Shown piece by piece: positions 48,499 through 59,310 of a DNA stretch of 64,000 nucleotides. Every line of letters starts with the position of its first letter. Position 1 is the first letter of the stretch. The stretch lies in contig BLJB01000158.1 in NCBI GenBank assembly GCA_013423325.1, positions 2,002-66,001 of the forward strand, written 5' to 3'. The notes below the pieces were generated by a model, which was not told where the DNA came from, ran no database searches, and saw only the letters and a program-made list of their open reading frames with translations. This DNA is from Usnea hakonensis (lineage: Eukaryota; Ascomycota; Lecanoromycetes; Lecanorales; Parmeliaceae). Position numbers and translations under genes: made by a program.

Positions 48499-49136
48499 GG
48501 TGATTGGGAAGTACACAGTACAATACAAAATGAAATCGGCTACTGTGAGAAGCTAGGCAATTATGCAGTGACGACCAAAGGTATATGTGTTGTCGATCAG
48601 TCTCTGAACCTCATGCATGGCGGGAGGAAAGTATACACGTGTATAAAGTATCTGATCTATGTGTGTATGTATGTGTACCTAACACCTGTGTATATGCATT
48701 TGCTGACTAGGTAGAAATTCGACTTCCACCAATAGGAATTACATCCACAGGCACGATTGATCGTGCCCTGAACGAACCCTGCAGGAATTCACCCCCGCCA
48801 ATTTGCCGGAAACCAGCCAATCAACCCGGAGCGAAGCGAGTTCAATTTTTGGGAAATCATCAATCGTCAATCATTCAAAACCGACGATCTGGCGGCCAAC
48901 AAAATCTCACCCTCGCATACAAGTCAACTCAGACAGCATCAAGTACTCCCCCAAAAATCTCCCATGCAAAACACCGTTGCATGGCATTATCTTGCATCCA
49001 CCAAAACGCTCCTCCTCGCTTCTCCTTACCCCCTTTTTACCTCTCCACCCCCTGAATTTCTCTGGGCCGTGCATCTCAACACTTTTGCCAAGAGCAAGGA
49101 TGAAAATGGTGGGTCGCATCTCCAAAATCATTCGTC
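48499..49136. other. convergent spacer (VMS1 / glycosyltransferase)
   Basis: This gap of 638 bases contains a perfect inverted repeat GGCACGAT-TG-ATCGTGCC at 48750-48767. Short frames are shadows without similarity. The palindrome may be a hairpin in both 3' ends or a protein-binding site. Confidence 0.45.
48750..48767. repeat. 18-bp perfect inverted repeat
   Basis: GGCACGAT and ATCGTGCC separated by TG, midway in the convergent spacer between VMS1 and the glycosyltransferase gene. It would form an 8-bp hairpin in either transcript. Confidence 0.85.
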
Positions 49137-50332
49137 TCAACTCTCTAGCGGTTCCAAATCCAATCCGCAAACGTCCATCCTCGCATCTCTGAACCGCTCA
49201 TACACAATTTGCCACGCCTTCTTAGCCTGCGTCGACCTGGGCATCGATCGCACGTATGCCTGCCTCGGCATGTCATACTCCGGTCCTGGTAAATGTGGGT
49301 CCGTTAGTCGGATGTATGCTGTCGTGCCCAAGAATTCCGTGGCGTTGAACTGCGCATCAACATTAGCCAGTCCCGACGTCTGCGCAAGCAGCGTCATTGG
49401 GCTCTCGCCGTCCGCTGGTGCTGGCGCCATGGTTACGCGTTGGAGAAATTCGTTGTCGAGGTATGCGCCTTCGGGAAGGGAGGACATGACGTCCGCGTAT
49501 GTTGCTTTTGAGGGTTCGAACAGAAGTATCGCGGGTCGCATCTGCTCGTCCTCAGGGGCTGAAAGGCCGAGCAAGGGTTGCTCCATCGGCAGCGTGAAGA
49601 GTAAATCCAGAGGCGTGGAGTCCAGTATCAACCCGCTCGATTGCAGGAAGAGAACCCGATTGTAATGCAACAAACTCAGTAGGTGCGTAAGAGGATATTT
49701 TTCCTCTTCCGTCAAGGCCCCACTCCCCTCGGGCACGGGTATCGACTCAACAGCCTGCAACATGACCCTATATTCCTTCGCGGCCTTCCTCAACAACCGC
49801 CTACTCGTCTCCCTCTTTCGCCTTTCCTCTTTCCCTTCCCCTCCTTTCTCCCCTCTCTCCCCGTCCCACTCCTGCGGATACATGATGATCCGCTGCGCCA
49901 TACTTTCCCCCCGCTCCACCTCCCGCATCCCCATCACCGCCCCGCACACTTCCAAATGCCGCCGCACCAGCTGCACATAGGCGACCTTGGTCCACCCTCC
50001 CTGCGGTTTGTTTTTGGCCAGAAATTTGTGGTAGAACCCTCCTCCTCCGTAGCCTGGTGGTTGCCCGAAATGTTTCTGCAGCACTGGGTTGGTGATGGGG
50101 ATTGCGGGGGCGGGGGGTGGGTGTAGGGCGAGCTGTATGGAGCGTACGGTTTGTTGCTGAAGTACATAGCCGGAGAGGAATAAGAGGGTTGTGAAAATGA
50201 AGACTGCATTGCGTCAGCGAGGTGAGAGAGGGGGAGGAGAGGGCGGCGCGGCAAAGAAAAGGCAAGGAAATGGAGGGACTTGCCGACGCCGGAAGATATA
50301 GCGACAGAAATCTGGCCGCTTGTAAGGAGCAT
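49137..50332 (-). CDS. GT8-like type II membrane glycosyltransferase
   Basis: Probably a Golgi enzyme; donor and acceptor are unknown. Exons 50284-50332 and 49137-50203 give 371 residues. The intron (50204-50283) has a GC-AG boundary in the strict G|GCAAGT context. Splicing joins MLLTSGQISVAISSGV to VFIFTTLLFLSGYVL, which together make one uninterrupted N-terminal membrane anchor, good support for the unusual donor. The lumenal part contains YPQEW, a charged Glu/Arg-rich insertion, then LLHYNRVLFLQSSGLILDSTPLDLLFTLP, where ILDSTPLDLLF occupies the site of the metal-binding DxD of GT8 enzymes but keeps only one clear Asp pair spacing, and FEPSKATYADVMSSL. The fold assignment comes from this order of motifs and is less certain than for the neighbours. 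Confidence 0.65.
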
Positions 50333-51369
50333 GATGGATGTGAGGAATGGAATCGGATTACGATCTGATTTATCATGGCTGTGCAAATGAAAGAGTACCT
50401 GTTTCGGGGAGCAGGTTTGTTTGTTTACTTCGCTTGCTGGTGTAGGGCTGAGGCGGAATTGAGTCCGTGAAGAAATAGGTAGGTATATTTTCTTGTCTAA
50501 AGTAGGTAGCTTTCTCCCTTTTTAGAGTACATCTTCTACGGAGTATATGATGATATCTGAGCAAAGAAGACAGATTATGCGTGCCCTTGCAGTATTGCGC
50601 AAAGGGAATATTGGAAAAGACAGCGTGATACCAACCTTACTGGTGCTTCCATTTTTCTACTTTTTTCAGTGCAACGTCGTCGTGGTCTCATCGTCTCTTG
50701 ATCAATCACGCCCAAGCCCATGTCGACGCGGGGACTGGGACATGTACCCTCCCTTCTCCAGCCCAAAAACAAAAAGAAGACCGCAATTCACACATCTCCA
50801 GCCGAGGAGCATCAAACCCGTTTCCCCCCCTGGGCCCGGCCCGACTCGCTCTAGCGCGTTACGCCCCTTTAAAGCAACGCGTACGGAGTAAAGAGGTGCG
50901 AGATGAAAAGACTGTTCAACCCATTCTCTCTCCCCCTCCCGACTTCCTAACCCATCTGCCTCGCGTCATACCACGCAGACGGGGAATTAGAAAGCGCGAG
51001 GGATACACCAAGGCATGAATGAAATCAAGCCACCATCTCAATTGAGTGGTTGCGAAAGTATATAAGAAGTTTGACGCGTCTTACGATCGATGGACTGATT
51101 TCGCAGGGTGATTTGGACTTTTGCTTGGTCGTTTATCATATTTACTTTTCTTTACTTGCTCACTCGATCAATCAATCAATCAATCAAAGCATTACCTCGA
51201 AGCGTCAACTTCCCCTCTCCCAGCCTCCCACTTTCCCCTCCCATCCATCCATCCATTCATTCATTCATTCAAGCAGCCCGTCCTTCGCACCGAAGAATCC
51301 CCCTATATAAGCGAGCTGGCCGAGATTAGTCCGGGGGACGATTACCTCCTTCCCAGAGTTCGAGTCACG
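50333..51369. promoter_or_regulatory. divergent promoter region with TATA box, tetranucleotide repeats and TACGGAGTA motifs
   Basis: About 1 kb between divergent start codons. It holds two TACGGAGTA motifs (50537-50545 and 50882-50890), ATCA repeats at 51166-51187, CCAT/CATT repeats at 51241-51270, and a TATATAA box at 51304-51310, about 60 bp before the start codon of the plus-strand gene. Confidence 0.55.
51166..51270. repeat. tetranucleotide microsatellites (ATCA)n and (CCAT)n(CATT)n
   Basis: Two short arrays, about five ATCA units at 51166-51187 and about four CCAT then four CATT units at 51241-51270, lie in the 5' leader or promoter of the gene at 51370. A third, CTCA-rich array is inside that gene's intron (about 51471-51497). 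Confidence 0.8.
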
Positions 51370-52118
51370 ATGCCTGCCCCGCGGCCCGAGTCCAGTGAGG
51401 TATGATAGAAAGATACCTTGCTTGCTTCGACCCTTTCATCGCCTATCCTTTCTTTAGCGCACAACGCTCACTGACTCACTCACTCACTAACTCACTCCCC
51501 CCTTTCCAGACCGCATCCGCCTCACAACAGCACAATCCACCACCCACCTCCACCGAACCCCCCTTCACGCCACACAAGATCCAGAAAATGACATCCCCAT
51601 CAACGAACGGCCTATCAACCGCCCACCTACCCCCAACGCCAGACCAAACCCCCATCAAGCCAACCCTCAAACGCCCCCTTCAACCCGATCCTCAAACCCC
51701 ATCATCATCCCCCCTCAAGCGCCACCGACCCAACAATACCACCGGCCCCTTCTCCCCAACACCAACCTCAACCTCAACCCCATCTCCCTCACCCCACCAC
51801 CATCACCGGCGTTTCCACCTCACTCCCAAATTCTCAATCGTCTACCAGCCCCACCAGCTCGCGCAGCCGCCACCGCACGGCGAACAAGACCCGTCACGAA
51901 AGAACAAGAACAAGAACAAGAAGGAGGATGGGGCCGCTGTTCATGTCTCATGGCTGGAGCTCAAGCGTGTTGCGGAGAGCGTGATGAAGCAGGTCGATTG
52001 GGAAAAGGTTGGTGAGGATGTGGCGAGCAATCGGAGGGCGGGGGTGTACAAGAGGGCGGTCAAGGACGTGTTTCAGGAGAGGATTGAGGAGCTGGTGGGG
52101 GGAGAGGAAGTGGAGTGA
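51370..52118 (+). CDS. unrecognised small basic protein, probably nuclear
   Basis: Exons 51370-51399 (ten codons, MPAPRPESSE) and 51510-52118, intron 110 bp with GTATGA..CAG, give 212 residues. I do not recognise the family. Residues 10-125 are Pro/Thr/Ser-rich with short basic clusters (LKRPLQP, LKRHRPN) that could be nuclear signals, and a His run (PHHHHRRFH). A Lys/Asn-rich stretch RKNKNKNKKED is followed by a probably folded C-terminal helix pair, VSWLELKRVAESVMKQVDWEKVGEDVASNRRAGVYK split by Asn-Arg-Arg, ending in FQERIEELVGG. A TATA box about 60 bp before the ATG and clean splice sites support a real gene. It is divergent from the glycosyltransferase and convergent with VPS17. Confidence 0.65.
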
Positions 52119-52477
52119 AGTGGGGTTGTTGTCGGTAGGATCGGGTGCTTTGTGCTAGGCAGGGGTAGGAAGCTAGCTCTTGTTGCGCGCACAGGTGTGA
52201 AAAGATGGATGAAACGATATGAGGTCGTCGTTAGCGATTTACAGTTGAAAAGGCATGGTGCGAGTCCGTGGATGATTAGTAGCAGCGTTGGCTCGATGAC
52301 GGGTGCGAATGTGCGCAGTGGACGGACGCATTCAAGGACGACGAAGAAGCTGCCGAAGAGGTAGCAGCTGAGTTATTTGGAGAGAATAGGAAATGCCAAC
52401 TATTCTTTGTACATATCCACGAGACCCAGGCGTCTCAACCATCCTACCCGGGCTCATGGGCTTCAATTCTTTTTTTT
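52119..52477. other. convergent spacer (unknown gene / VPS17)
   Basis: This gap of 359 bases separates two 3' ends. A T9 run lies near 52470, just past the VPS17 stop codon on the minus strand. Nothing else was seen. Confidence 0.45.
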
Positions 52478-54442
52478 TCAAAACGTACTCGTAGCTAGTC
52501 GACTAGCCGCATTCTTCGCATCGACTCGGTCATCATCTGGCTCCTCCGCTACACCCTTCAGACTCGACACTCCAGTCCCCGCTCTTTTCCGTCCTCCGGC
52601 TTCACCGTTCAGCCCATCATCTTCTTTTCCTGTCGGTGGAAAGCCTCCACTGACGCTCCGATCAAGGGCATCGGGCCTCCTAGGCACACCGCTCCACGCA
52701 TCTCCTCGTGGACCTTGACTGCTCGCCATGCTCGTCCTGCGAATGACAGGATGAGCTTCCCGTCCCAGCCGTGACAAGCCACCAGAGGCGTCGATAGCTC
52801 TTACGTCAGGCCGCACAGCCTCGAGAGTAGCCAGTGTCCGACGCTCAAAATCAATCTCACGAAGGACGTATTCGCGTATACTAACACGAAGGTCTGCAGC
52901 TGTACGGGCGAACCAACGGCGTTTCTCGTGCAACAGGTTGCCTGTCACACGCTGGGTTTTGTGGGTAAGGTATTGTTCATGGCTTTTCGCTTCGTCAAGA
53001 GCGTTGATAGCTTCATCGACTTTTTCTCGACGCACGGAGCCGCTGGACTTAATCCTATCGGCTGCAGAAAGTTTGTTGCGAGTGGCTGCTTGGGCTGTGA
53101 GGAGCTCACGGAGGAGAATATGGCGGTTTGTGAGAGTTTCTTTGACGATCAAAGCGTCAGAAGAGTGGTAATTTAGAGGATCGCCAATGGTGGTAGCTTC
53201 GGCCGTGCCTTGTGCTGCATGATAGTCGCCTGTTGTTTGTATAATTTTGCCTAATTTTCGATATGCGCTTGCTAGGCCGGGATGAGTTTCTTGGACAGAC
53301 AATTGGCCAATCTTGACGCCTAGATCTGATTCCGCCAGACCGAGCCCTGGGATTCATGAATGAGTACAATGTGTAAGCGTGTTTGGTGGATGGCTCACTC
53401 ACCTCGCCTGGCTTTTACCACCCGGTCAACCTTTTGACCGGTATCCATAGTCCCGAGGTAGAAAAGCTTTACAATAGGCCGGGCATCATGAAGCTCAGGC
53501 GTATCATCTGGTGGCGGTGCAAATTGCTTGATAACTTTTCTCCTCACCCCAGTAGCTGGCTGCTTCATTCTTATCATGGGGCTATACCCAGCGTCGCTCT
53601 CAACAAAAAACACCATTTCGTCATCCCTCATGAGCACGTCATTACCACAAACATAGTTGAGCCATCTCTGCATCGAGGCTTTGGTTCGAGCTTCATCTTC
53701 GTCCGTTCCGGCGCCAGCGGATGTAAGAGACGGAGGCACAGCGGGGACAAAGGCTTCTGGGTTGGAGGAGATCAGATGGTCTGCTAATTTGACGAATTCG
53801 GAGTGTGCGCGTTTAATGGCCCTCACTTGTGTTGTACGAAATTTGGGGAGATTTGTCTTTCAGTCACGTCAGCTTCCCACGAGCACCGTCCCCGAGTATC
53901 TATAGACTCACATGGACATCAAATGTGATGGCGGGATCTCTTTTCCCAGTGCGCTCAAGGCCAACTATTTTCGCTTGTAGCTTGTATTGTGGAGGCTGCC
54001 TTTGCCCAGCACGAGCGCCCGGATGGTATCGCTGGGGTCCAGGACCTCTCGCATGCTGTTGTTTATGGATTGCTTGCTGATACCATTCCTGCTGCCGTTG
54101 CTGGTATAGCTGCTGTTGTCGAAGCTCTTCTTCTGTCAACGGCGGGCCTTGGAATCGAATATCGTTTGCGATATCCGATCTGCTAGGTATTCTTCCCGCA
54201 CCATTTGGCTGTTGTGGAGGTTCTTCGTAATTAGAGGCGTTTGGAGATTCTGAATCACTCCCATCCTGCTCTTCTTGTTGCTGAGGTTCGGGGGTCGATG
54301 GCGTATACTTGGGTGTGGGCGAATCGGGTTCTCTTGCAGACTCTGCTTGAGGAAGGCTTGTTCTTGTGGTTTGGGGAGAAGACTGCCATGGATCTGGACC
54401 TGCGGGGTGGTCTGGGTCATTGGGAAGTGATGAGTAGTCCAT
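52478..54442 (-). CDS. VPS17: retromer sorting nexin Vps17
   Basis: PX-BAR subunit of retromer that recycles cargo from endosome to Golgi, working with Vps5. Exons 53912-54442, 53403-53856 and 52478-53346 (introns 55 and 56 bp) give 617 residues. The acidic, Pro/Gln-rich N-terminus begins MDYSSLPNDPDHPAG. The PX domain starts YKLQAKIVGLERTGKRDPAITF, crosses intron 1 into TNLPKFRTTQVRAIKRAHSEF and ends near FFVESD. The BAR region follows, with KLGKIIQTTGDYHAAQG and the long helical segment to EIDFERRTL. The C-terminal 80 or so residues are disordered. Phase is restored at both junctions. It lies 298 bp downstream of ISY1 in the same direction. Confidence 0.94.
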
Positions 54443-54740
54443 CTCAAGGTATAATATTGGCCAAAGTCATTCAGCAATGGTACGAGTACGCGGTCCTTTA
54501 GACTCGAAAGCAATGGCGGTGGAAGCGACGATTATTCCGCCGGGGAGGGATAAACTTTCCCCCGTTGTTGTTGTTGTGAATGATCCCACAAACCATAAGT
54601 CACAGAATATCTTTTGACATTCAATCTTAATCTACAGACTTCTGTGTAAGTAGGCTGACATAGGTGGGCAGGAACTATTGCAAAAAAGAAACCCGCGCAG
54701 ACCCTGTCAATCAAACAACCGTTGGACCTTTAAGACATCA

Positions 54741-55599
54741 TCAACCCAATTTATCCAATAGCCGTCGTCTTCTTCTGTCCACCAGCTCCTCCTGAACCTC
54801 TTCGCTTGTTGGCAATTTCCAGCCGACACCGTCTCCAGCATCTCCAGGAAGAGGCTCCCAAGCTGCCTCCGAAATTCCATCCCCTTGCTCCTTAAGATTC
54901 TCATATGCCTCTTTCTCCTTCTTTGCCTCGTATTCTAGCAGAGTCCCATCCTCTTCGTCTAGATTGTAGCCATAGTATCTAGCATCAACATGCCGTCTCA
55001 GATCCGCTCTGCTTTCTAACGGTTTATCCTGTGCTTTTGGCTTGCTCGATTCGAACATCTCCTTCACTCCCGGTAATTCCCGCGCTCGACCGAAGTATCT
55101 GGCGTGGAACATTAATACATTGCCCAATCACGACCAAAATCCGCACTGTAGGCGTACCTATAACCTTTCCCACCTCCAGGAATCTCCTTACCCTCCTCAT
55201 CATAGACCTTCCCTCCACCTCTCATATAATTCGGGCCCCCAAGACTTCGAATCTGCACCTCCCACATATGCTTCTCCCGCATCGCTTTGTTGATCTCATC
55301 ATTTAGATCTCGAATCTGGAAATCGCTTAGGCTTTGCTCTTGTATCTTGCTGACTTTACGCGAGATCTCTTTGAGCACTTGGCCTCGCCATTTTTCGCAC
55401 GCTGGGATTGCCGTGACTTCAGTGATCATTTTAGGACGGCGAGTGCGGCCTGCATCGATGATGCCCAAGGAAGCAGCTTGTTGCGCGCGGAAACGAAAGA
55501 GCATAGACTGAGCTTTTTCGGAGTTTCGTGCCTAGACAAGAAAAAATCAGTTTAAGGGTGTAGATAAGGGGGTCAGCTATTGGATGCGGTCCTTACCAT
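54741..55599 (-). CDS. ISY1: pre-mRNA splicing factor Isy1
   Basis: Component of the Prp19-associated (NineTeen) spliceosome complex that affects splicing fidelity. Exons 55597-55599, 55158-55531 and 54741-55098 give 244 residues. The first coding exon is the ATG alone: ATG|GTAAGG, then ..CTAG|GCACGAAACTCC, which yields the expected MARNSEKAQSMLFRFR start. Core motifs follow: RRPKMITEV, CEKWRGQVLKEISRKVSKIQ, LSDFQIRDLNDEINK, REKHMWEVQI and GGPNYMRGGGK. Intron 2 (59 bp) joins KGYRY to FGRARELPGVKE, as in relatives. The C-terminal part is charged (ARYYGYNLDEEDGTLLEYE). Confidence 0.94.
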
Positions 55600-57868
55600 G
55601 ATTGCTGAGGGTCAATGTGAAGCCAATTGAGAACAGATGAGCCCAGGCTGGTGAGGAAGACTGCGGACTGATGATTTATGATATGCTTGCCCCAGTCCCT
55701 CAGATCTGCCAGCGCTAAGCCCCTTCGGGTTAGGGGATTGGGGCAAGTGATATGCCATTGGCCATGATTTCCATACCGTACTGGACTTTTCGGAAGGCAC
55801 TACAGAGAACTCTACCGAGTCCTGCTATTGTGATGAGAAAAACTGCGTCTCTCCAATTAAAGTTGTGATTGAGTGCCTGAGACAGCAGAGAGCTAAGAGA
55901 AGTGCATAGGGCAACGAGCTGATCAAGGAGAATCTTATAAAATGGAAAGCTCCTTTCAGTCACGATGAGCTTTAATGTAACAGTCAAGATTTCTTGATTG
56001 CAAGTGGTAAATTGTTCCATTGCAGACGATAGTATCTTGTGCTGGGGCTCAATTTGGCTTCTACGTGCTGTTGTTTACTTTAACGAATATGGATTTAATG
56101 CGTTCCGGTTGATATGACGTGCCAACCGAGGACCACGGAAACAAGTGCTATGGTGAATCCTCACGCAGGAGGCAGTGGAATAGTTCGGAGTCATGTCTTT
56201 CTCCGACTATAATGGAACCTATCTTGACCCTCAATTCGGAGATGCGAAGCAGGCTATGGCTATCATTGACCTATTTGATTCAAAGGGTTACATTTAGGCA
56301 GGGCTTATGGCTCGATCACCTGCATTTTCCTCTTAAGTCTATATTGTCTATGGTGGGTTGTGACTCTTCCCTCTCACTCAAGCGCCCTAAGTGAGGCTTG
56401 CATTGCCACTTTTGCTTCCGAAGCCTGGAAAACCTATTGTGATTTGACGATTGCTAGGGTTGGCGCGTGCACATCCGACGTTTCTGCTTTTCTACAGTGG
56501 ACAGCTCGAACGGAGGAATCTCACTCTCTAAGACTTTGACAATGCACTTTTCACCCTCCTATCTACCGAATATGCGCGCCCACGCTTTTGACCATGCTTT
56601 GCGTGTTTGGCACGAGACTGATTTACTGATAGTGGTCGTTGGCGACTCAACCCCAAACCTCCCGCAAATTGCACAACTACCAAATTCCATGTTTCCGCAG
56701 AGACCTTAGAGTTGCACTAGAGTCAAAGCAAGGGATAACTCCGACTTCGCTGCCGCGGGCCCTAGACATTCTGATCCGGCTCAAAAGATCGAAGATGGTG
56801 TTGAATCGGCGAGCTCTGCAAACCAAATTGTGGAGCTGAGGAGACAAGATCAGCATAATACTGGCGCGAAAGACCCTACTCATTCAAACCCAAACGAGAC
56901 CAATAGGCGTCCTCGGAGGCAGAGAGGTCTTGGACAAGAGACCCTATGACAGCGGTAGCGTGTGATGACTGCCGGTAGATCGTTAGGTTCCACTACATAG
57001 ACGGATGACCATTATGTTGACACCAAGGACGACATGAGGTGTATTCATTTGAAATAGACTGGGAATGCCATCCTGCGAAAGATGTCTCGAAAAAGGGTTG
57101 CAGTGTGGAGAACATCATTGTTCTAAGACTCTCATGAGGCAAGGAGTGGCAGCAGCACCTTGAAACACAATTGTCAACCTTTCAGCTAGTGAGATTTCGA
57201 GATACGTATGTGAAACAGCAAGGATGAAATACTGGGTATCAGAATCTCGGACTGTTGGTCAAGGCCTGCAAAACAAACATAACACCAATCATTCGTTCAT
57301 CCTTGGCGAACGACGCTCGGGACTTCTCATTAGGTACGTAGCGCAGTTTGGCGCTCATTCCTTTGCAGTTGTGGAACCGAAAGTCATTCTTTACTCAAAT
57401 AGATTAGAGAACATCCACTCATCTCGGACCGAATGATACCATCTGATATTCAGCGCCAACGTCAAGTTGTGGAGGTCCGAGGTTCGAGATAGCTCTGTAT
57501 TGTGGACCTTCCGCATTGGTTTACTCCCTGACGCTAAGGAGATAGTCGCAAATCTTGATGATGCTATCTGCATGCACAGCGACTATCTTCCGTTCAACTA
57601 TTATCTTCCATTTCTTCCCACCTTCCGCTTGGGTATCGATTCGAGCATACCGACATTCGGACATGATAGGGTGGATGAAGATGAGTGTGTGCTATCGTAG
57701 CAATAACGTGAACGCTAACGCCATGTCTTGCTTCTGTCTTTCTCTATCTATACATACGAACCTCTTTATTCCCTTCATTCAGTCTATTTGTATAGAATTT
57801 TGGGCTTCGGCAGTGTCTACAGTGGCTTCTCGCCCCCGTAATCAGAAAATTATCGCTTCTGCAACAGG
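55600..57868. other. 2.3-kb interval with only decayed or unrecognised frames
   Basis: No supportable gene. On the minus strand 55730-56020 codes 96 residues with a hydrophobic middle (AVFLITIAGLG) and no known relative. On the plus strand several short, coding-like pieces in different frames follow each other: 56193-56297 (MSFSDYNGTYLDPQFGDAK), about 56390-56540 (ALSEACIATFASEAWKTYC), about 56700-56840, and 57467-57700. They are broken by stops and share no clear splice sites, so they look like one or more eroded genes. The last 300 bases should include the promoter of the aspartic protease. Confidence 0.35.
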
Positions 57869-59310
57869 ATGTTTGGCTCAAGGAAGCTCTGCGCGGCTCT
57901 CATTGTAGAACTAAATTTGTGTGTCGCCGGCGTTCAAGGATTTCGAAACCACAAGTTCAAAGTTGGAGGGCTGTCTCCCGCTCCCTTTCAGGCGCCCAGT
58001 GCGAATACGCAGGCTTCCCACGTCCTGTCGTTGACACGACAAGCAAGTGGGATCTCACGGAGTGCAGGCTACGTGCAGTCCCTTCGGAAAGGCAATGAGG
58101 TCAATGGAGTGTACGGTGTTGCTAAGTTGACATCAGTTGAAGAGGGGACAGTCTTCTTGACCGGAGTGGAGTTTGGGACCGAATCATTTCAAGCGGTTGT
58201 TGATACGGGTTCGTCCCCTGCGACGAGACTTGTAAGATCCATTCATCTAACGCGGGGTTTGAAGGTAGCAGCGACACTTGGCTAGCAGGGAAAGGCTTTC
58301 AATGCGTTAATGTGACGACTGGGGCTGATGAACCTGAAAGCGACTGCCTTTTTGCTTCAACATACACCATAGAGCCTCCGTTCAAGCAAATCTCGGATGT
58401 CAACTTCAACATCACATATGGTGATGGAGAATTCTTGACTGGTATCTTTGGGATTGAATCGGTAACGATAGCCGGTATCACAGTCAAAAATCAACAAGTC
58501 GCTGTTGTTGACTTCGCAGCATGGTTTGGAGACGGTGTGTCAAGCGGCCTGATTGGTTTCGCTTTCCCTTCGATCACCAGCCAATACGCTGGCACTGACC
58601 CTGCCTTGGACACGACCACCAATATCCCGTACAATCCTGTTTTCACTAACATGTACGAGGAAGGCCTCGTTGCTCCTCTCTTCAGCCTTGCTATCGAGAG
58701 GTCTTCGCTTACGTCAGGGACAGTAGCTGGAGGCTTGCTTGTAATCGGTGGCCTACCGCCTGTGATTTTCTCGCCCATATTTGCTAGCGCACCATTCCAA
58801 TTGCTCACCATGAATGACGCCGATGCCCCAGCCCCGGTGCCTCAATATCAATTCTACACCATCACCACGAACGGTTTCTTCTATAAAGGAAGCGAGCATA
58901 CACACTGGTCTCTACCAAACTTCCCCAATCCTTTTGGGCCCCCAACGAACTCCTCCCAGGTCCAAGTCATCATTGATAGCGGCACGACTTTGATATATCT
59001 GCCCACAGGAATTGCCGATGCGGTAAATGCCCAGTTCGACCCACCGGCTATCTACAGCGATGACCAAGGTGCGTATGTCGTAGACTGCAACGCGAAAGCT
59101 CCTGAGTTTGGTGTCAGGATTGGCGAAGAGACTTTTTTCATCAATTCGAAAGATCTATTCTTGGATAATGGCGATGGGACATGTATATCGGGCGTCGATG
59201 ATGCTGGAGACAGTCTTTCGATTTTGGGAGATGTGTTTTTGAAGAATGTGCTGGCCGTTTTTGACGTCGGAGCTAGCGAGATGAGGTTCGCGGCGCGAGA
59301 GTTTTATTAG
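57869..59310 (+). CDS. pepsin-type aspartic protease (A1)
   Basis: Secreted or vacuolar acid endopeptidase. Exons 57869-58208 and 58265-59310 give 461 residues. A hydrophobic leader (LCAALIVELNLCVAGVQG) and a propeptide of about 70 residues precede the mature enzyme. The first catalytic motif, VVDTGSSDTWLA (Asp112), is split by the intron after the Gly codon's first base; without splicing the frame stops after a few residues. The second motif is IIDSGTT (Asp351). The flap Tyr lies in ITYGDGEFLTG. DTGSSDTW and the Cys pair around FQCVN...SDCLF resemble the OpsB/candidapepsin-like fungal group. The donor is the uncommon GTTCGT. The C-terminus ends at EFY with no obvious anchor signal, so free secretion is likely. 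Confidence 0.9.

Noticed and set aside
48770..48782. GAACGAACCCTG word shared with bases 391-402
   Set aside because: Two short copies 48 kb apart with no flanking similarity; likely coincidence.
49801..50386. 191- and 150-codon minus-strand frames over the glycosyltransferase start
   Set aside because: They are other frames of the same region; the GC-AG spliced model gives a continuous membrane anchor and fits better.
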